Of a stretch of DNA of 64,000 bases, positions 21,350 through 33,713 are shown in pieces. Source of the DNA: Dipteris shenzhenensis (Eukaryota > Polypodiophyta > Polypodiopsida > Gleicheniales); assembly GCA_047967505.1 (NCBI GenBank), contig CM106541.1; one strand, given 5' to 3'. The notes beneath the pieces were generated by a model. That model was given only the letters and a program-made list of their open reading frames with translations, was not told the DNA's origin and ran no database searches. The first letter of the stretch is position 1; each line of letters opens with the position of its first letter. The translations under genes and the position numbers were made by a program.

Positions 21350-21930
21350 TTGCTCTGACAGACCTCAGTTGTCCCTGTCCCCGTGCAGTGTGGTCCTTTC
21401 TAGGAGGAGAGTTAGTCGTTCTTCAAGATTTTGGATTCTTAGAGCTCTAGCTTTATCTGCTCTCCATTTGATTGCTTGTAAAAAGTTCCTAGTCCTCTCT
21501 GTCACTCTGATCGACTTGTTAGTAGCATTGGCTGTTCCCCCACAGGCATTTATCCAAATTTTGTCGATCTTGTCCCTGACATAAGGCAGTTGGAAGAAAA
21601 AGGGGTTGCCTTTGAACCATGATCATCCAATTCTCCTCTCTTCCTTTTCCAAAACTACAATGATAGGCTTGTGATTGGAGAAGGGAAGGGTGCCAATTGC
21701 TCTGCACTTAATGCACAGCAGCTCCTCCACAATTCTCTTAGAGCAGTAAGCTCTGTCAAGCCACCCTTTCCTGTGCAGGGACCCCACCTGATTGTTTAAC
21801 CAAGTGTAGGAAGTGTCTCTTGAAACATCCAAGACAAGCCAAGTAGTGCCTATGGTGGAGAGGGTCTTGAAACTTGAAATTAAAGATATTTTAAGGTCGC
21901 ATTTGAACAGAACGGGTCTCTCGCCCATCG
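21350..21930 (-). pseudogene. LINE (non-LTR retrotransposon) fragment
   Basis: The minus strand encodes the end of an APE-type endonuclease domain (SYTWLNN, LDRAYCS, LPFSNHKPIIVV, the counterpart of the usual 'SDHxPI') and the linker that follows (GWSWFKGNPFFFQLP, then TRNFLQAIKWRADKARALR) before a stop. It is a short remnant with no reverse transcriptase nearby. The region 21,061-21,350 may be more of it but is not readable. Confidence 0.7.
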
Positions 21931-22649
21931 TAGGTGGGTGATACTACTTGTACCTATAATAGAGTGAAATAATGTATATATAATACAATATATATAAATT
22001 AAGCTAGAAGTTATGTATGTACTCAAATTTTAAAAATAAGAGCATTAAACAAGATTAATCATAAAGTGCCAAGTTGACTGAGCTGCAAGTTTACAACATT
22101 TTCCTTGTGAACTGTTTTCGTGAAATATGAGAATTGCCTTTAAGCATGTAAAGTGGTTCTTTATTTGAATTTTTAACTTTGACAATTGGAGTCTTTTGAA
22201 CTTACCCATTATTGAAACTTAATGGTTTTTAACCTCCATTTGTGGATTTTAGAGATAAGCGATTTGTCTATTCTTGTAGAAAATCGTTTTCTGTAAACAA
22301 GCATGTGAAATTTTTTGAATCTTTAAGTCCGTTGTGAAATGCTCGAGGGAGGCTATTAGCGGGAAAACAGGCCGCAAGCCTTCTATTTTTGCCAACCCCA
22401 GGGTATTTTACGGACCCCTATAGACTCCTCCTCACCGTCGACGGGTACCAGGGATGTGGCGTGCATGTTGATCGATGCCAATAAACTTTAACATTGGATA
22501 GTGACGTACAAACTTCTGTGAGTCAAAAATCGGACGGCTGGGATTTTGGCGTTCATTTTAGGACACAAAGTCGTCGAGGCCTCTAACTGCAATGGAAGCT
22601 GCCTTGCTACACTCATACTCGCTGGCAGATGATAAATTGCGACGGACAG
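21931..22649. other. AT-rich then GC-richer sequence upstream of the secreted-protein gene
   Basis: No coding signal is seen. From about 22,340 base composition shifts towards higher GC and CpG (GCGGGAAAACAGGCCGC, CACCGTCGACGGG), unlike the surrounding repeats. This probably marks the proximal promoter of the gene at 22,759. Confidence 0.5.
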
Positions 22650-22653
22650 CGCC

Positions 22654-22660
22654 TATAAAA
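22654..22660 (+). promoter_or_regulatory. TATA box of the gene at 22,759
   Basis: TATAAAA lies about 105 bases before the ATG. A start site about 30 bases downstream would leave a 5' UTR of roughly 70 bases, an ordinary plant arrangement. Confidence 0.6.
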
Positions 22661-22758
22661 GCCACCAGCGCTCACATCCTTACCACCACCGCACCCTTCA
22701 CTCATCCCCGCTCTCCGATTGTATCGTTAGGTCTCTCGTCCGGCTTACTTAGCAGGTC

Positions 22759-23076
22759 ATGGAAAAGTCTGGCAATACAGCCGCTTTATTCGCCTTCTTC
22801 GTGATGGCACTCATTCTGGGCTCCGAAGCCACTTCCAGTATCACGAACAAATCGAGCCATGACATCGTCGTTGTTTCCGGGACAGCTACTGTATCTGTGG
22901 TAGTGGGCGCTACAGTGGACCTGACGGTCGGCCTGGACGACTTGTATATCGAGAACCCCTACACTGGCGGGAAGAAAGGTCCGATTACATTGCTGGATCT
23001 GTCTCTATATGTGGTCGTGGATGATCCCATCACAGGATACGTGGACCTTTGCCTTGTCGTCCTCGCTGACATATAG
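22759..23076 (+). CDS. Small secreted protein, 105 residues, unknown family
   Basis: An intact single-exon ORF with codon use and GC content above its surroundings. Residues 1-24 form a classical signal peptide (charged start, hydrophobic AALFAFFVMALILG, then SEA as a cleavage site), so the product should enter the secretory pathway. The mature part of about 80 residues starts TSSITNKSSHD and is dominated by Val, Leu, Thr and Asp in alternating patterns, suggesting beta structure. It has one Cys, so it is not a defensin, lipid-transfer protein or thionin. A TATA box stands upstream. It is the best candidate for a host gene in the window. I do not recognise the family. Confidence 0.6.
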   Translation: MEKSGNTAALFAFFVMALILGSEATSSITNKSSHDIVVVSGTATVSVVVGATVDLTVGLDDLYIENPYTGGKKGPITLLDLSLYVVVDDPITGYVDLCLVVLADI

Positions 23077-24170
23077 CGCTAAGCGGACTATAAGGTCTGA
23101 AGTCATAGTTCTTATGTAGCCAGTTATGGTGTATCTGTCAGCGAGTGTGCCTCAGATCTTATGCTTCAGTTAAGAATAACACGGAAAACAGACCCAGCTG
23201 TTTGGACGTACGTGATTCAATCGCCTATTTTCGTCCAATCCTATTAGCGAGTTTCACAGTCTTAGTTACACTCACAGGGGTTTCTCTATGATTTTTAGAG
23301 TACTATGGTTGGGAGTTTCATTACCCTTAATCTCAAGGTTTCGCATTATGGAACGACTAGAGACTCGTGCATTGATGACCTCATCCAAGTTGAATGATAT
23401 TAAAACTCGTTTGTAGTGGAGCATTAAAACTCGTTTGTGAACCGTATAACGGACGATTAAAGCTCCTTTGTGAATTTATTCATTTAGTTTTTAAAAAACT
23501 TAATTAAATTGTGAGTTGCAATTGCCATTTATCTAAATCATACTTGCAAATTTTTCCTTTTAATCCTTTTAGAAAAGCTTTTGCTTTCTCTTTTGCATCC
23601 AAAAGACCTTGCTTTACCAGTGAAAAATATACAGCATGTGTTAATGAACTTGCCTTATCTATTGGTTCAGTGCACTCTTGCATAAAGGTATACTCTCCAA
23701 AGTAATAACAAGTTATGAAAGCCCACCCTTTCAAAGAGTATTCATGAGCATAGATAAGCAAAGTAAATAAAAGTTAATGTTAGGAAAAGACACTATTGCA
23801 ACTCAATAAATTGAAGATGATTATTTTGTCTAGCTTTGTACTTTCTTGTTTTACAATCATAGAATTTGGAGTCGAACTTTTAAAATGACAATTCAAATTT
23901 GAATTACAATCATTGCAGTGATCACAAGCGGCTAGATGCTAGTTAGACTACATAAGCATTTATAGACTCAACATAAAATTCAAATATAATTATTATATTT
24001 TTTTAAATAACTAGGTTGCAGTAGGCAGCCTTTAGACTAGAGTAGAATATAAGACTTCAAACAAAAAGCACCAAGACTAGAAACAAAATAGATGTTAACA
24101 TAATCATAAAAAAATATAGTGTTGCGAGATATTTATTGTCATTTAATTTGCTTGTTGAGTAGCACAATGG
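23077..24170. other. Intergenic AT-rich sequence
   Basis: Includes the 3' flank of the secreted-protein gene. Direct repeats of TTAAAACTCGTTTGTA(G/A) occur near 23,398-23,470. A short minus-strand ORF at 23,504-23,761 has no recognised relatives and no supporting signals. Nothing else is seen. Confidence 0.6.
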
Positions 24171-24680
24171 TTTGAGAGATGGTCACAAATTAAGCTCACT
24201 TATCATCACCTACCTTATTCATCCTTGGCATTTATTCATTCATTCATCGCCTACCAATATGTCACAGTCCTTGGCATATATTCATTCATTCTTTCATTGC
24301 TTGCTCTCTATGGAGCTCGTAATCACGAACTTGAAGTGGAACTTGAATCCTACCATTAAATGAAATTTTATCAAAAGAAAAAACAAAAGAATGAGTAAAA
24401 ATACGGATATGAGACACGATGCCTTGAGAGATGGTCACAAATTAAACCCCCCTATCATCGTCTATCTCGTTTGTCCTTGGCCTATATTCATTCATTGATC
24501 ACTACCAATATCTCATAGTCCTTGGCATATATTCATTCATTCATTCATTGCTTGCTCTCTATATTTCATAGCACCATTTTTATCATAGAGCACGTAATTA
24601 CTAACTTGAAGTGGAACTCGAATGAATTTTTGCCAAAAGAAAAAACAAAAGACTGAGTATAAATATGGATATGAGACAAA
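24170..24680. repeat. Tandem duplication of about 250 bp
   Basis: Two diverged direct copies, starting near 24,172 and 24,424, share TTGAGAGATGGTCACAAATTAA, the ATTCATTCATT runs, TTGCTTGCTCTCTAT and ACTTGAAGTGGAACT. No coding potential. Confidence 0.8.
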
Positions 24681-26728
24681 GCATAAGGTCCATCAGGACC
24701 TGATCCTCCTTATAAATGTCAGGGGTGGTGCTTTATTATTGACTTGTTGATTTTCATAAGAGCACATCTTTAATCCTTAGTTGAAACTTTTAAAATATTG
24801 TGATATGAACTACAACCATATGAATTGTCATCAATGGATTTTGCATCCAGCTTGGCTATCTCTATTGTTGCCAATTTTCGAATTGCCCTTGCATCAAGAA
24901 CATGCATCAAAAGAGAGGAATGTTGTAGGAAGTTAGATTGAAGTAGTTATATCTAGGGCAAGGGCACAATAATTATATATTTTTATAATAATATAAAATA
25001 TAACTATATAGCCACACATACTATGGGTAAGGAGGCGGTGCACTTCCTTCTCCAAAAAATTATAATATGAGAGAATGACCATTTCCCTGTGCATCTAGAT
25101 TGAGATCATCGATAATATTAGCATCAAGTATCATCACAATTAAATCTTATGAATGGATAAGAAACTAACATATTACTTGAACGTTAATAGTCGTATTTGT
25201 GCTCCAACTCAAGGTGGTAAGGTTTTCTTCTTGAGACATTTTCTCGATGGCATCCTCCTCTTTACGTGATGTAGCTTGATACATGATGCTTTGTTCTTCA
25301 TGTCCCTTTAATACTTTATCTATAGATGCCATGTTCTGTGCTATGGTAATTTCATCCACTTGTGTTTTTATGATAGTGGTTTGTGCATTCAATATTTTCT
25401 TTATAGCTTGTTTTAAGAGTCTTAAACCAATTTAATCCTTTCAATATTAGTAGTATCTGATTACATACAATCATTCTTATGTGGTACGTGTATAGAACTT
25501 AGAAAACTAAATAATTTTCTTTTTGGATCTTGTGCAAATTCTTTATGCATTAGCAGTTATGCCTTGTCAAAGTTCTGATAAAAAAGGATCCAATTGATGA
25601 TGTAATGATGTTGATGATATATATACGAGCCATGCAAATTGTGTGCCTACCACTTGAACAGGATGATGGTGATGAATACTTGAGAGATGCTTGCCAAGAG
25701 GATGTTGCAGCACATGGAGAGGGTGCCAATGGGTGTGGTGATAGTGGAGAGGGTGCCACTAGAAGGGGACAGGATGATGACAAGGATGGGAGCACTGAGG
25801 ACTAGTTAGCACATTCTACCCATCTCCCTCTTGATGACGGACAAATGGAAACAGTGCAAAACTATATATAGAGTCAATATTTTAACTCATATGATGTAAT
25901 AGGACAATTTTGTAATGAATATTTATAAACAATACAATAAAATGGACATTATAGTGTAATACAAACCTTTACAAAAGGGAATATTAGGGCTTGGCCAAAT
26001 GCTAATCTTCCTTCACGTGTAAAATATAGACTATGCAGCCAAATTGTGCTTATGTGGCAGTATGAACGTGTCCCTTGGTGATGTGCTAGTGATGATGTTT
26101 CCATTGATGTGACAGTACGATGTTCCTATTGGGTCACTATAATGATGTTGGGGAGGAGGCCGTTCCATTTTTAATCTGTTTGAAAAAAACAACCAAATAT
26201 GGGCATAAAAAACACATTACAAATCATATAAGGGCACTCATTCAAGATCTATAAAAGAATTAAAGGTACAAAAAATTGTCATTCACATTCACTTCTATTC
26301 AAAAAATTATATATATCGCACAAGCCAATATATTTCAAAAAGGATATATATATCGCACAAACCAATATATTCCGAAAAGACAATTATAGGAAACTTTATT
26401 GCATCCACTCTCCCGTATTCCACAATCTGTGCCAATCACATCCCCTATCACCCTATCCACTTTATCCTCCTCATCTTTTATATGTTTGATTCTTTGCTTT
26501 TCCCTTCTCCGCTTCATCCTCCCTCAATCTTTAAAGTCTCCCCTCCTCTCTTCTTTGTCTCACACCACTTCCCTGCTATACCTCTCACCGTTCCCTTTTG
26601 GTCTATTGCTCGTTTGGTTCTCATCGCTCTCTTGTCATTCCCTTCTTGCCATTCCCCTCCTTCCACTCTACTACTCCGTGTCACTCTGTCGTCGCTTCCT
26701 TCTCATCGCTGTCTCTCTACTACTACCA
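24681..26728. other. AT-rich sequence without supported genes
   Basis: A short minus-strand ORF (25,165-25,392; coiled-coil-like) and a plus-strand ORF (25,605-25,805; acidic end QDDDKDGSTED) have no recognised relatives. 26,165-26,205 (GTTCCATTTTTAATCTGTTTG then A-runs) resembles 2,288-2,325 and 42,050-42,090, the start of the polypurine block. 26,400-26,720 is pyrimidine-rich and resembles a plant 5' leader. Confidence 0.5.
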
Positions 26729-26911
26729 ATGGCCCCTAGCAAAGAATCTCTTATACCATACTTGGAGGACCTATACCATCAATATTACGATATAAAAGAT
26801 GGAAAGGTAGACAAGCCATCACTCCCTAGGGTGCATTTGTGTCCCTCCACACACACCACATGCAAGGATTACTCCACCAACCAAGACAAGACCGATTGTG
26901 AAATCCCATAG
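26729..26911 (+). CDS. Hypothetical short ORF, possibly a truncated gene
   Basis: Sixty residues starting MAPSKESLIPYLEDLYHQYY, preceded by a C/T-rich leader and a favourable ACCAATGGC start context. The frame closes at TAG 60 bases or so before CACTA D begins, so it may be the first exon of a gene or gag-like ORF broken by that junction. Family unknown. Confidence 0.3.
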   Translation: MAPSKESLIPYLEDLYHQYYDIKDGKVDKPSLPRVHLCPSTHTTCKDYSTNQDKTDCEIP

Positions 26912-26976
26912 CATTCTATTGACTGTGTATCCTAGGCTACATCCCAAAGGAAGGCCACACCCCCAAGGAAGCTCCC

Positions 26977-28693
26977 GTAGTGATAGCTCGCTTCACCGCC
27001 ACCATCTCTAGCTTTGATAACTTTCATGGTGCACGGGGTAAAAAGACATGCCCATTTGGCCTCTCTTGTGACCAATCTTCATGCATCTTCCCTATGGTGC
27101 GTAGATCCTCCCTTATGCCTATGGAATCTCGTGTCGAATTCAAAATGTTCCCAAATGGTAGATGCCATATTCTTGAAGATATGCATGGGACATCATGGCC
27201 TTCATGCGCTTTGTAGTTGCTAACAACTATAGAGAGTGTTTTATTCCATACAAAGAGCATCCAGAAAGATTGGCTGATGAGACCATCAATGCTGTACGCT
27301 CTAGCTTTCTGATCCCCCCAATGTTGAGTTTACAAAGAAATGGACAAAGTCAAATATTGTTATTATACTTGTTGCCAATAAAAGATCTTTGCTTAAGAGG
27401 CAGGCACTAGCCGAGATTGTGAGGAGGGAGGGAGGTTAACCACCAAGGGGCCAGCCCCACACTGCTCATAAGTATGAGTGGAAGAAAGCAATGAAGGCAC
27501 CGAAGGCGAACCCCAAACTGCAACACATGGAGGCATAAAGGATCCAAATGGAGCAATATGGAAACATACATTTTGGAGCAAGGGGTTTTGAATCATGGGA
27601 GGCCCAATTTATAAGTATCGATCTCAAATTATATTGTGTTTATGTGGTTTATTAGGAGGTTGTTTTTTTGTACTAACCCCTTTGCAAATTGTGTCATCTT
27701 GCAACTTGATATCGTGGACAGAGGTACCCTACTCTTGTCGAGATAGCCTACCATCAAGGGCATCGCAGACGACATACATGGAGGCACTTCTATGATGAGG
27801 GGTTGATTACTAAGGAGCAGTATATCCGGGCTATTGGAGCGCCCCCCAAGGTATTTAAAAGTACTTAAATAATGTCAATATTGTAAATAAATATTTGATT
27901 TCTCATTTACAGGCCACTGGGGATATTTAGGAGGAAGAAGGCAACGATACTGAGGAGGAAGAAGGCCATGAAGAAGGCAACGAAGAAGAGAGTGAGGACA
28001 CGAATAACTTAGATTAGTCGTAGAAGTAGTGCTGGAATTAGTGCTAGCTACTCTTTTTTGTACTTGAAGCCATTGGCTTGGCTTTGTGCCTCTCTTGTAT
28101 ATACACTCCTCTTATTTTTTGTACTTGAAGCCATAGGTGGCTTGGCTTTGTGCTATATGTACATATAAACACTTTTTGGGCTATGAATTAATATACACTC
28201 CTTTTAGTTTTTTGGCATTAAATTTCCTTGTGCAATGTTCTATCAATGAATGCCTTGTGAACTAAATGTTTTGGAGTTGTAATGTTTTATTCAGAATTGT
28301 AATTATCATCAGCTATAGACGTGCATGGAATCCTGCTAATTAAAATGCCAACCGTGCTAATTAAAATGCGGTTGGATGTAAGAATTGAATTGCACACTGT
28401 GGAAATGGGATTCTTGCAATCACACAACATACACATCATTCTGTTCACCCATAAAAAATTCTAAAATTTTTTTTAAAAAAAATCTCGAGAGCATCTGTTA
28501 GCGCATTTTTCTCTTTTTTTTAAAATTTCTACAGAGCATCTATAGGCGCATCTGTTTGGTATATAGAGATGTCTATAGACGCGGGTCTATAGATGCGCAA
28601 ATAGATGCACCCGTAAGTTTCTTTTTAAATCAAGGAAATGCGTTTGTGTGAGCGTCTATGGATTCACGTCTATAGATTCATTGTGTTGTTGTG
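26977..28693 (+). mobile_element. CACTA element D (second copy of C, without insertion)
   Basis: Matches 11,432-11,858 followed directly by 19,227-20,518. It has the same TNP2 fragment (minus strand), the same TNP2-tnpA deletion junction (near 27,190), the tnpA remnant, hairpin repeats, sparse GCGTCTA motifs and the terminus ATTGTGTTGTTGTG. At 27,396-27,411 it keeps the unfilled target of element A. The left edge at 26,977 is an abrupt junction, and the following 77 bases match those after C. Confidence 0.88.
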
Positions 28694-28794
28694 CATGTGC
28701 GAGCGAAAGAGGAGAGAAACCTAAATTTTAGTGTTTGTGTGTGTATGTCTCCTTAGTTGGACTGTTTATGCACAACAACACAAAGCAACTATCA

Positions 28795-29062
28795 ACGCGC
28801 TTGGTAGACGCGCAAAATAGCGGGCGCGTCTATAGGCATTGCTTTAGTAGAGAAATTACGGGCGTGTCTAAAGGCGCGTCTAAAAGCTCGTCGATATGCG
28901 CGTAAATTACCGCATCTACGTGTGCGTCTGACCTAAGAAAATACGGGCCCGTCTAACATCCCGTTTATTAGCGTGTCTATTTGGGCATGTATTTGCGTGT
29001 TTATTTGCGCGTTTACACTGAGAATCAGACACGCATTTAGACGCGTAAATAGACGCAAACCA
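28795..29062. repeat. Element B left subterminal GCGTCTA array
   Basis: Array of GCGTCTA/TAGACGCG motifs corresponding to 11,880-12,125 in A, with fewer C-to-T changes at several units. It contains additional units near 28,890-28,925 that A lacks. Confidence 0.75.
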
Positions 29063-29225
29063 GAGAATACAGAAAGTGAGATTTTAGTGTACATCATTGC
29101 TTTCCAAACATTGCCCATGATTACCAAAGCACATAATTTTTTGCAAGCCCACATATACAAGAATTAAGTGAGATGAGGAGAATGAGACAATATGTAAAAT
29201 TGTTTTGCCAATATCAATTATGGGG

Positions 29226-29971
29226 CTACGGTTCAATCTCATCCTCAATGAGATCAACCCTTGCCAAACTATCTGCTTCAAAATCCAAACAAGTGTTTAG
29301 ATCTACAAATACATTCAACCCACTACTACTTGTGCCACTCATGTGCTCATCGAAATCAGCATCTCGAATGGTAGGCTCGTCCTCACGGGTAATGGCCTCA
29401 ATATCTATATCTCCTATCTCATGATCATCCTCCTCTCTTGTATCACGGTCATCATCACGTCCATGGCCATGATCATCCTCCATACGCTCCATATTAGTAA
29501 ATGTACTATACATCACTTTGGAACGTGGCATAATAGGTATGACATGCCACCATCTATTATTATCCACCATTGGTTGATAGACAACCTAATTCAAACACAA
29601 ATACAATCATGTTACTTTTCTTGCATCAAATATTTAAAAGCGAGTATTTTTATATGTGTGCATAGTACCTGTTCACATTGTTGCGGTAGTACTAGTGTGT
29701 CCTTCCTACTTTGCCAAAACTTTGTGGAGTCAATAGTTACAAAGCCACTTGCATGGCGTTTGATTGTTGCATTAGGGCCTCTTTCCACCACGTCCCTAAA
29801 CCACTTTACATCCAAAACATACACAAAGAAGCGTCGAAAGTCAAGCATAATAATATCTTGGATTATGCCACAATAATCATCCATGGCTCCATTGGCTCCC
29901 TCAAAGCTAGCAATGACGCCGAAATCTTGTGTGTTTCTCTTATCATCAATCCTTTGTGTTCGAAAATGCTT
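29226..29971 (-). pseudogene. Element B transposase C-terminal exons (DUF4216-like), separated from the rest
   Basis: Minus-strand exons equal to exons 7 and 8 of the element A transposase (FFVYVLDVKWF, WWHVIPIMPRSKVMY, acidic tail). The rest of the gene lies on the opposite strand because of the internal inversion, so these exons can no longer be joined to it. Confidence 0.85.
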
Positions 29972-32900
29972 GGTTGCAGCAAAAAATCAAATGTCTGTGT
30001 GATCGATGTCGAGGAAACATGTATCGTGCACGCCGGATTACACTCAATCATATCTCAAAGTATGGAGAATGGGATGTGACCATAAATAGGGTAAGGGTTT
30101 GTAAGTTAAGGTTGATTGAGATACCTATGGGTGCTCATATGTTTGAGTTATGATTCCGTTTTAATTTGATACAGGATGCACTGCCACACCCGCATATGTT
30201 ACCCTATGCGCGTCATGAGGAGGCGAAGCGTCGGTGATATGAGGTGGGATCTTCAGGAGGGACCGTTACGGATGCATGGAGTGATGGTGATAGTAGCCCT
30301 CTCCCATTACCTCATGAAGCCGTGGAGGAGGAGGAGTTTGATGATATCGTGCGGGATTTATATGTCCATCAAGGGAGGGATAATAGCATGGAGCAGGATG
30401 ATCTTTTTACCACAGCATCGACTCCACTGTTTGAGGGGTGCACATTCTCTGTTCTACGTGCCTCCCTTGAGTTACTAAACTTGCAAACCATCTATGGATG
30501 GAGCAATGCAAGTTTGAATGCATTACTCAAGTAAGCTTTAAAGTCGATTTTGCAAACATGGTGAATTATGCTAGTGGGTTAATTACTCGAATGCTTTTCC
30601 TCATTTATGGTCTTCACGTGCAGGCTATTGTGTAAAATGCTTCCAAGGGAGAATAAACTACCGACCTCAAGAGATATGGCAAGGCAACATGTGACCTCTC
30701 TTGGAGGATTAGATTACAAGCGCATCCATGCATGTGTCAACGATTGCGTTTCGTTTCGTGGACTACATAAGGATGCAAGAGAGTGTCCTACTTGTGGAGA
30801 GACAAGATATAGAGCAGATCTCAAAACCTTGGACGTGCCTCGTAAGGTATTGCGACATTTTCCCATAATCCCTCGCATCCAACATATGTGCAAGTGCAAA
30901 TCTATTGCAGAGCTCATGTCATGGCATTCCTCCCATGGATCAACCGATGGCAAGTGGACAACTCCCGCGGACTCTCCTGCGTGGAAGCATATTGAAGACA
31001 CATGGCCAAGCTTCAAGGAAGAACCTAGGAGCTTGAGACTTGGATTGGGTATGGACGGTGTGAACCCATTTGGTCTCAAAAGCACGTCTTACAGTGTATG
31101 GCCAGTGGTATTGGTGAATTACAATCTTCCACCCTCTATGGCTATTAAGAAAGGACATGTCATGCTGTCCCTTCTAATTCCAAGGAAACATAAAGTCAAA
31201 AACCCTGATGTTTATTTGGAGCCTTTGATTGATGAGCTAGAGATACTTTGGAGAGGTATCGAGGTGCATGATGTGAGCAGGCCTCCCTCGTCACGAGACT
31301 TCAATTGCAAAGCAGTCTTGATGTGGACGATGCATGACTTCCCGGGCTATGGCGAGTGTTCAGGTAAGCATTGCATTTTTTAATTATGAATAGGCAAAGG
31401 ATGTGGCACCCTAAACCCACCTTCCACTCTTAATTGCATCTATTGTTTAGGTCTCACTACATCGAGTTACCATGCATGTCCTATTTGTGGTCCTTCGCTA
31501 GTTGCCTCACAGGCAGACACATTGAATAAGGTCATCTATGAGAATCACCATCGATTTCTCCCACCTGATCATCCTAGATATGTTGCCCCTTGGAATGAAG
31601 TCCTCCCACAATCACTCACCGCGGGAGATTGGATGAGAATTTGGGACAGTTCCACGACTCCTCCACCACTTGGCATGAGCCGGTAAGGGTTTGTAACTAT
31701 TGGCTGGAAGTAAAGATTGGCCATATTGGCTGAAAGTGAAGATTGCATGCTAACACTTTATTTTGTTTAGATACTCCATCTTTTATCGTTTACCATATTG
31801 GTCCCACCTCAAGATCAATCACCTGCTTGATCCCATGCATATCTTCAAGAATGTGGCATCTACCATTTGGGAGCATTTGAATGGGACATGAGATTCGGCA
31901 GGCATAAGGGAGGATCTACGTACCACAGGGAGGATGCGTGAAGCTTGGCCTCAAGAGAGACCAAATGGGCGTGTTTTTTTACCTCGTGCACCGTGGATGT
32001 TATCAAAGCTAGAGATGGCGACGGTGAAGTGCACTATTACTACAATTCGTACTCCCACTGGATGCATGAGGTGTTTGAAGGGAGCCTTTACAAAGAGCAA
32101 GAAAAGAGGTGTAGAGCAATTATATGGCTTGAAATCTCATGATTGGCACAAGATGCTCCAAGTAAGTATTTTATATGCATAATATCTTTTTCCTTTCAAA
32201 TTTGTGAGTGAATAGCTATAAGCAACTAATCAACCACCTCCTCGTGGGTTCAGTTCATACTACCTACTAGCATTTCACGTAGTGCATCGAAGGACGTGAA
32301 AGATTGTATTTACAAGATGGGCGAGCTTGTGAGGTATGTGAGCTCAAAGAAAATAGATCCCACCACGCTTGAGAATGCTCGAGTTATGTCAGTGGAGGCG
32401 GTTTGTTTAGTGGAGGAGACATTTCCACGTTCTATTCTCACAAGCCAACTACATCTCATAGTGCATTTGGTGGATGAGATTGCTATATGCGGTACTATAC
32501 ATGCACGATGGTTGTTCTTCCTTGAGCGCTTCATGAAGACCTTGAAGGGCTTCGTGAGACAAAATGCAAGACCCGAAGGTAGCATGGCCGAGGGTTGGTT
32601 GGTACAAGAGTCACTTGTATATATTTCTGAGTTTCTTGTTGATGTGGATAGCTCTCTCCCACGACTATGGAGAGATGATGAAGACCTAAGGATGACCTCT
32701 ATTGTGCCTCAAGGGAAAGGACGCAACAAAGTAATAGACACGGAGTTGCATAATAGTATCAACCTCTTTTGCGTGCTTAATAGTGATGTGATGAAAAGAT
32801 GGGTGACAAGATACGAGGATGCAAAGGCAAGAAGACAAGAAGAAAGGGACCTCTTTCGTACACACCATGGATCTTGTGTGCCATACCCTCAGAATCTAAG

Positions 32901-33053
32901 AGCACTTCTAAAGGATATCATGTGGATTGGCTACTTGATGAAATGGAGAAAGCATAGAAAGACAAGGGGATGCATATCACAATGGAAGAATGGGAGTATG
33001 CTAGGGGATGCATGAGCAAGGTCGGTATATAGAATGTTATGCATAAGTTAGGA
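29972..33053 (+). pseudogene. Element B TNP2 core, inverted segment
   Basis: Plus-strand exons equal to exons 1 (lacking its start) to 6 of the A transposase: CLCDRCRGN, the 30,17x-30,534 exon, the TNP2 core exon near 30,620-31,366 (RLGLGMDGVNPFG), 31,449-31,685, 31,770-32,160 (HLLDPMHIFKNV) and 32,253-33,020 (FMKTLKGFVRQ). The codon that is TAA in A is CAA here, near 29,982. A TGA near 31,890 and a one-base change near 32,920 (frame shifts into MWIGYLMKWRK) are B-specific damage. Confidence 0.85.
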
Positions 33054-33079
33054 GCTTTCAAATGTTTAATTTAAACTCT

Positions 33080-33713
33080 GTGTTGCGTCTATCGCTGTGT
33101 CTATAGTCGTGTCTAACATCGCGTCTAACGGCGCGTCTACTCTATGTATTTAGATGCGCCTATAGAAGCGCTATTAGACGCGACTATAGACGCGGCTTTT
33201 AAACCTGCTTTTCGGCACGCCGCTCGCTTTGCTTTTCTTCACATTACTTAAACTTCGTGCGGCTTGCTTCCTTCTTTATTAGCATATCCATAGTTTCGAA
33301 GCTTAAGAGGTAGCCTCCCATACTTACTTCCAAGCTTACACTCAAGAGAAAGGCACCCACACTTACTTCTAAGCTTAAAGGAGAGGAGGACGAACAAGGA
33401 GAAGAAGCAACTTTTCTTTTACCTTCCATACCTTTATCCAAGTAAGTCTTTTTGCAGTTGATCTTGTTTGGAAGTTTGCTCTCTCCAGTTTTGTACTTTC
33501 TCGTATCCAAGAAGCGCATGATCTTGGTATCAGTGTCACATTTCTGTGTCGGGCGCAATGTCCTTTTCTACTTTTTAGAAATCTCGTCTGTCGGAGCACG
33601 TCTATAGGCGCGTCTCAGGGCGCGTCTAAAAGCGTGTCTAACCGCGCGTCTGGCTTGTTGCAAACACACACAGATGCGTCTATAGACGCTCTGTTAGACG
33701 CTCTATTAGATGC
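33080..33713. repeat. Element B internal GCGTCTA arrays and leader, truncated
   Basis: Arrays at 33,080-33,205 and 33,595-33,713 flank the AAGCTTA repeat segment, as in A. The element is cut within the second array at TTAGATGC|CCAGGC. Confidence 0.75.

Larger units (their letters stand above)
28771..33713. mobile_element. CACTA-like element B, relative of A, internally inverted and 3' truncated
   Basis: It begins with the same terminus as A (CACAACAACACAAAGC) inside the sequence ACTGTTTATG|TGTGTATG, known uninterrupted from 20,586-20,603. 28,771-29,971 matches A 11,859-13,035. 29,971-33,053 matches the reverse complement of A 16,201-13,118. 33,054-33,713 matches A 16,302 to about 17,010. Homology then stops, so tnpA and the right terminus are missing. 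About 80 and 100 bp are lost at the two inversion edges. Confidence 0.88.

Noticed and set aside
25550-25805. Overlapping short ORFs on both strands near 25.6-25.8 kb
   Set aside because: Neither strand shows family motifs, splice signals or promoter elements; not enough to call a gene.
30714-31158. ORFs of 123 and 72 residues antisense to the TNP2 core exon of B, mirrored in A at 15,014-15,458
   Set aside because: Antisense shadows of a conserved coding exon; their conservation follows from the sense strand.
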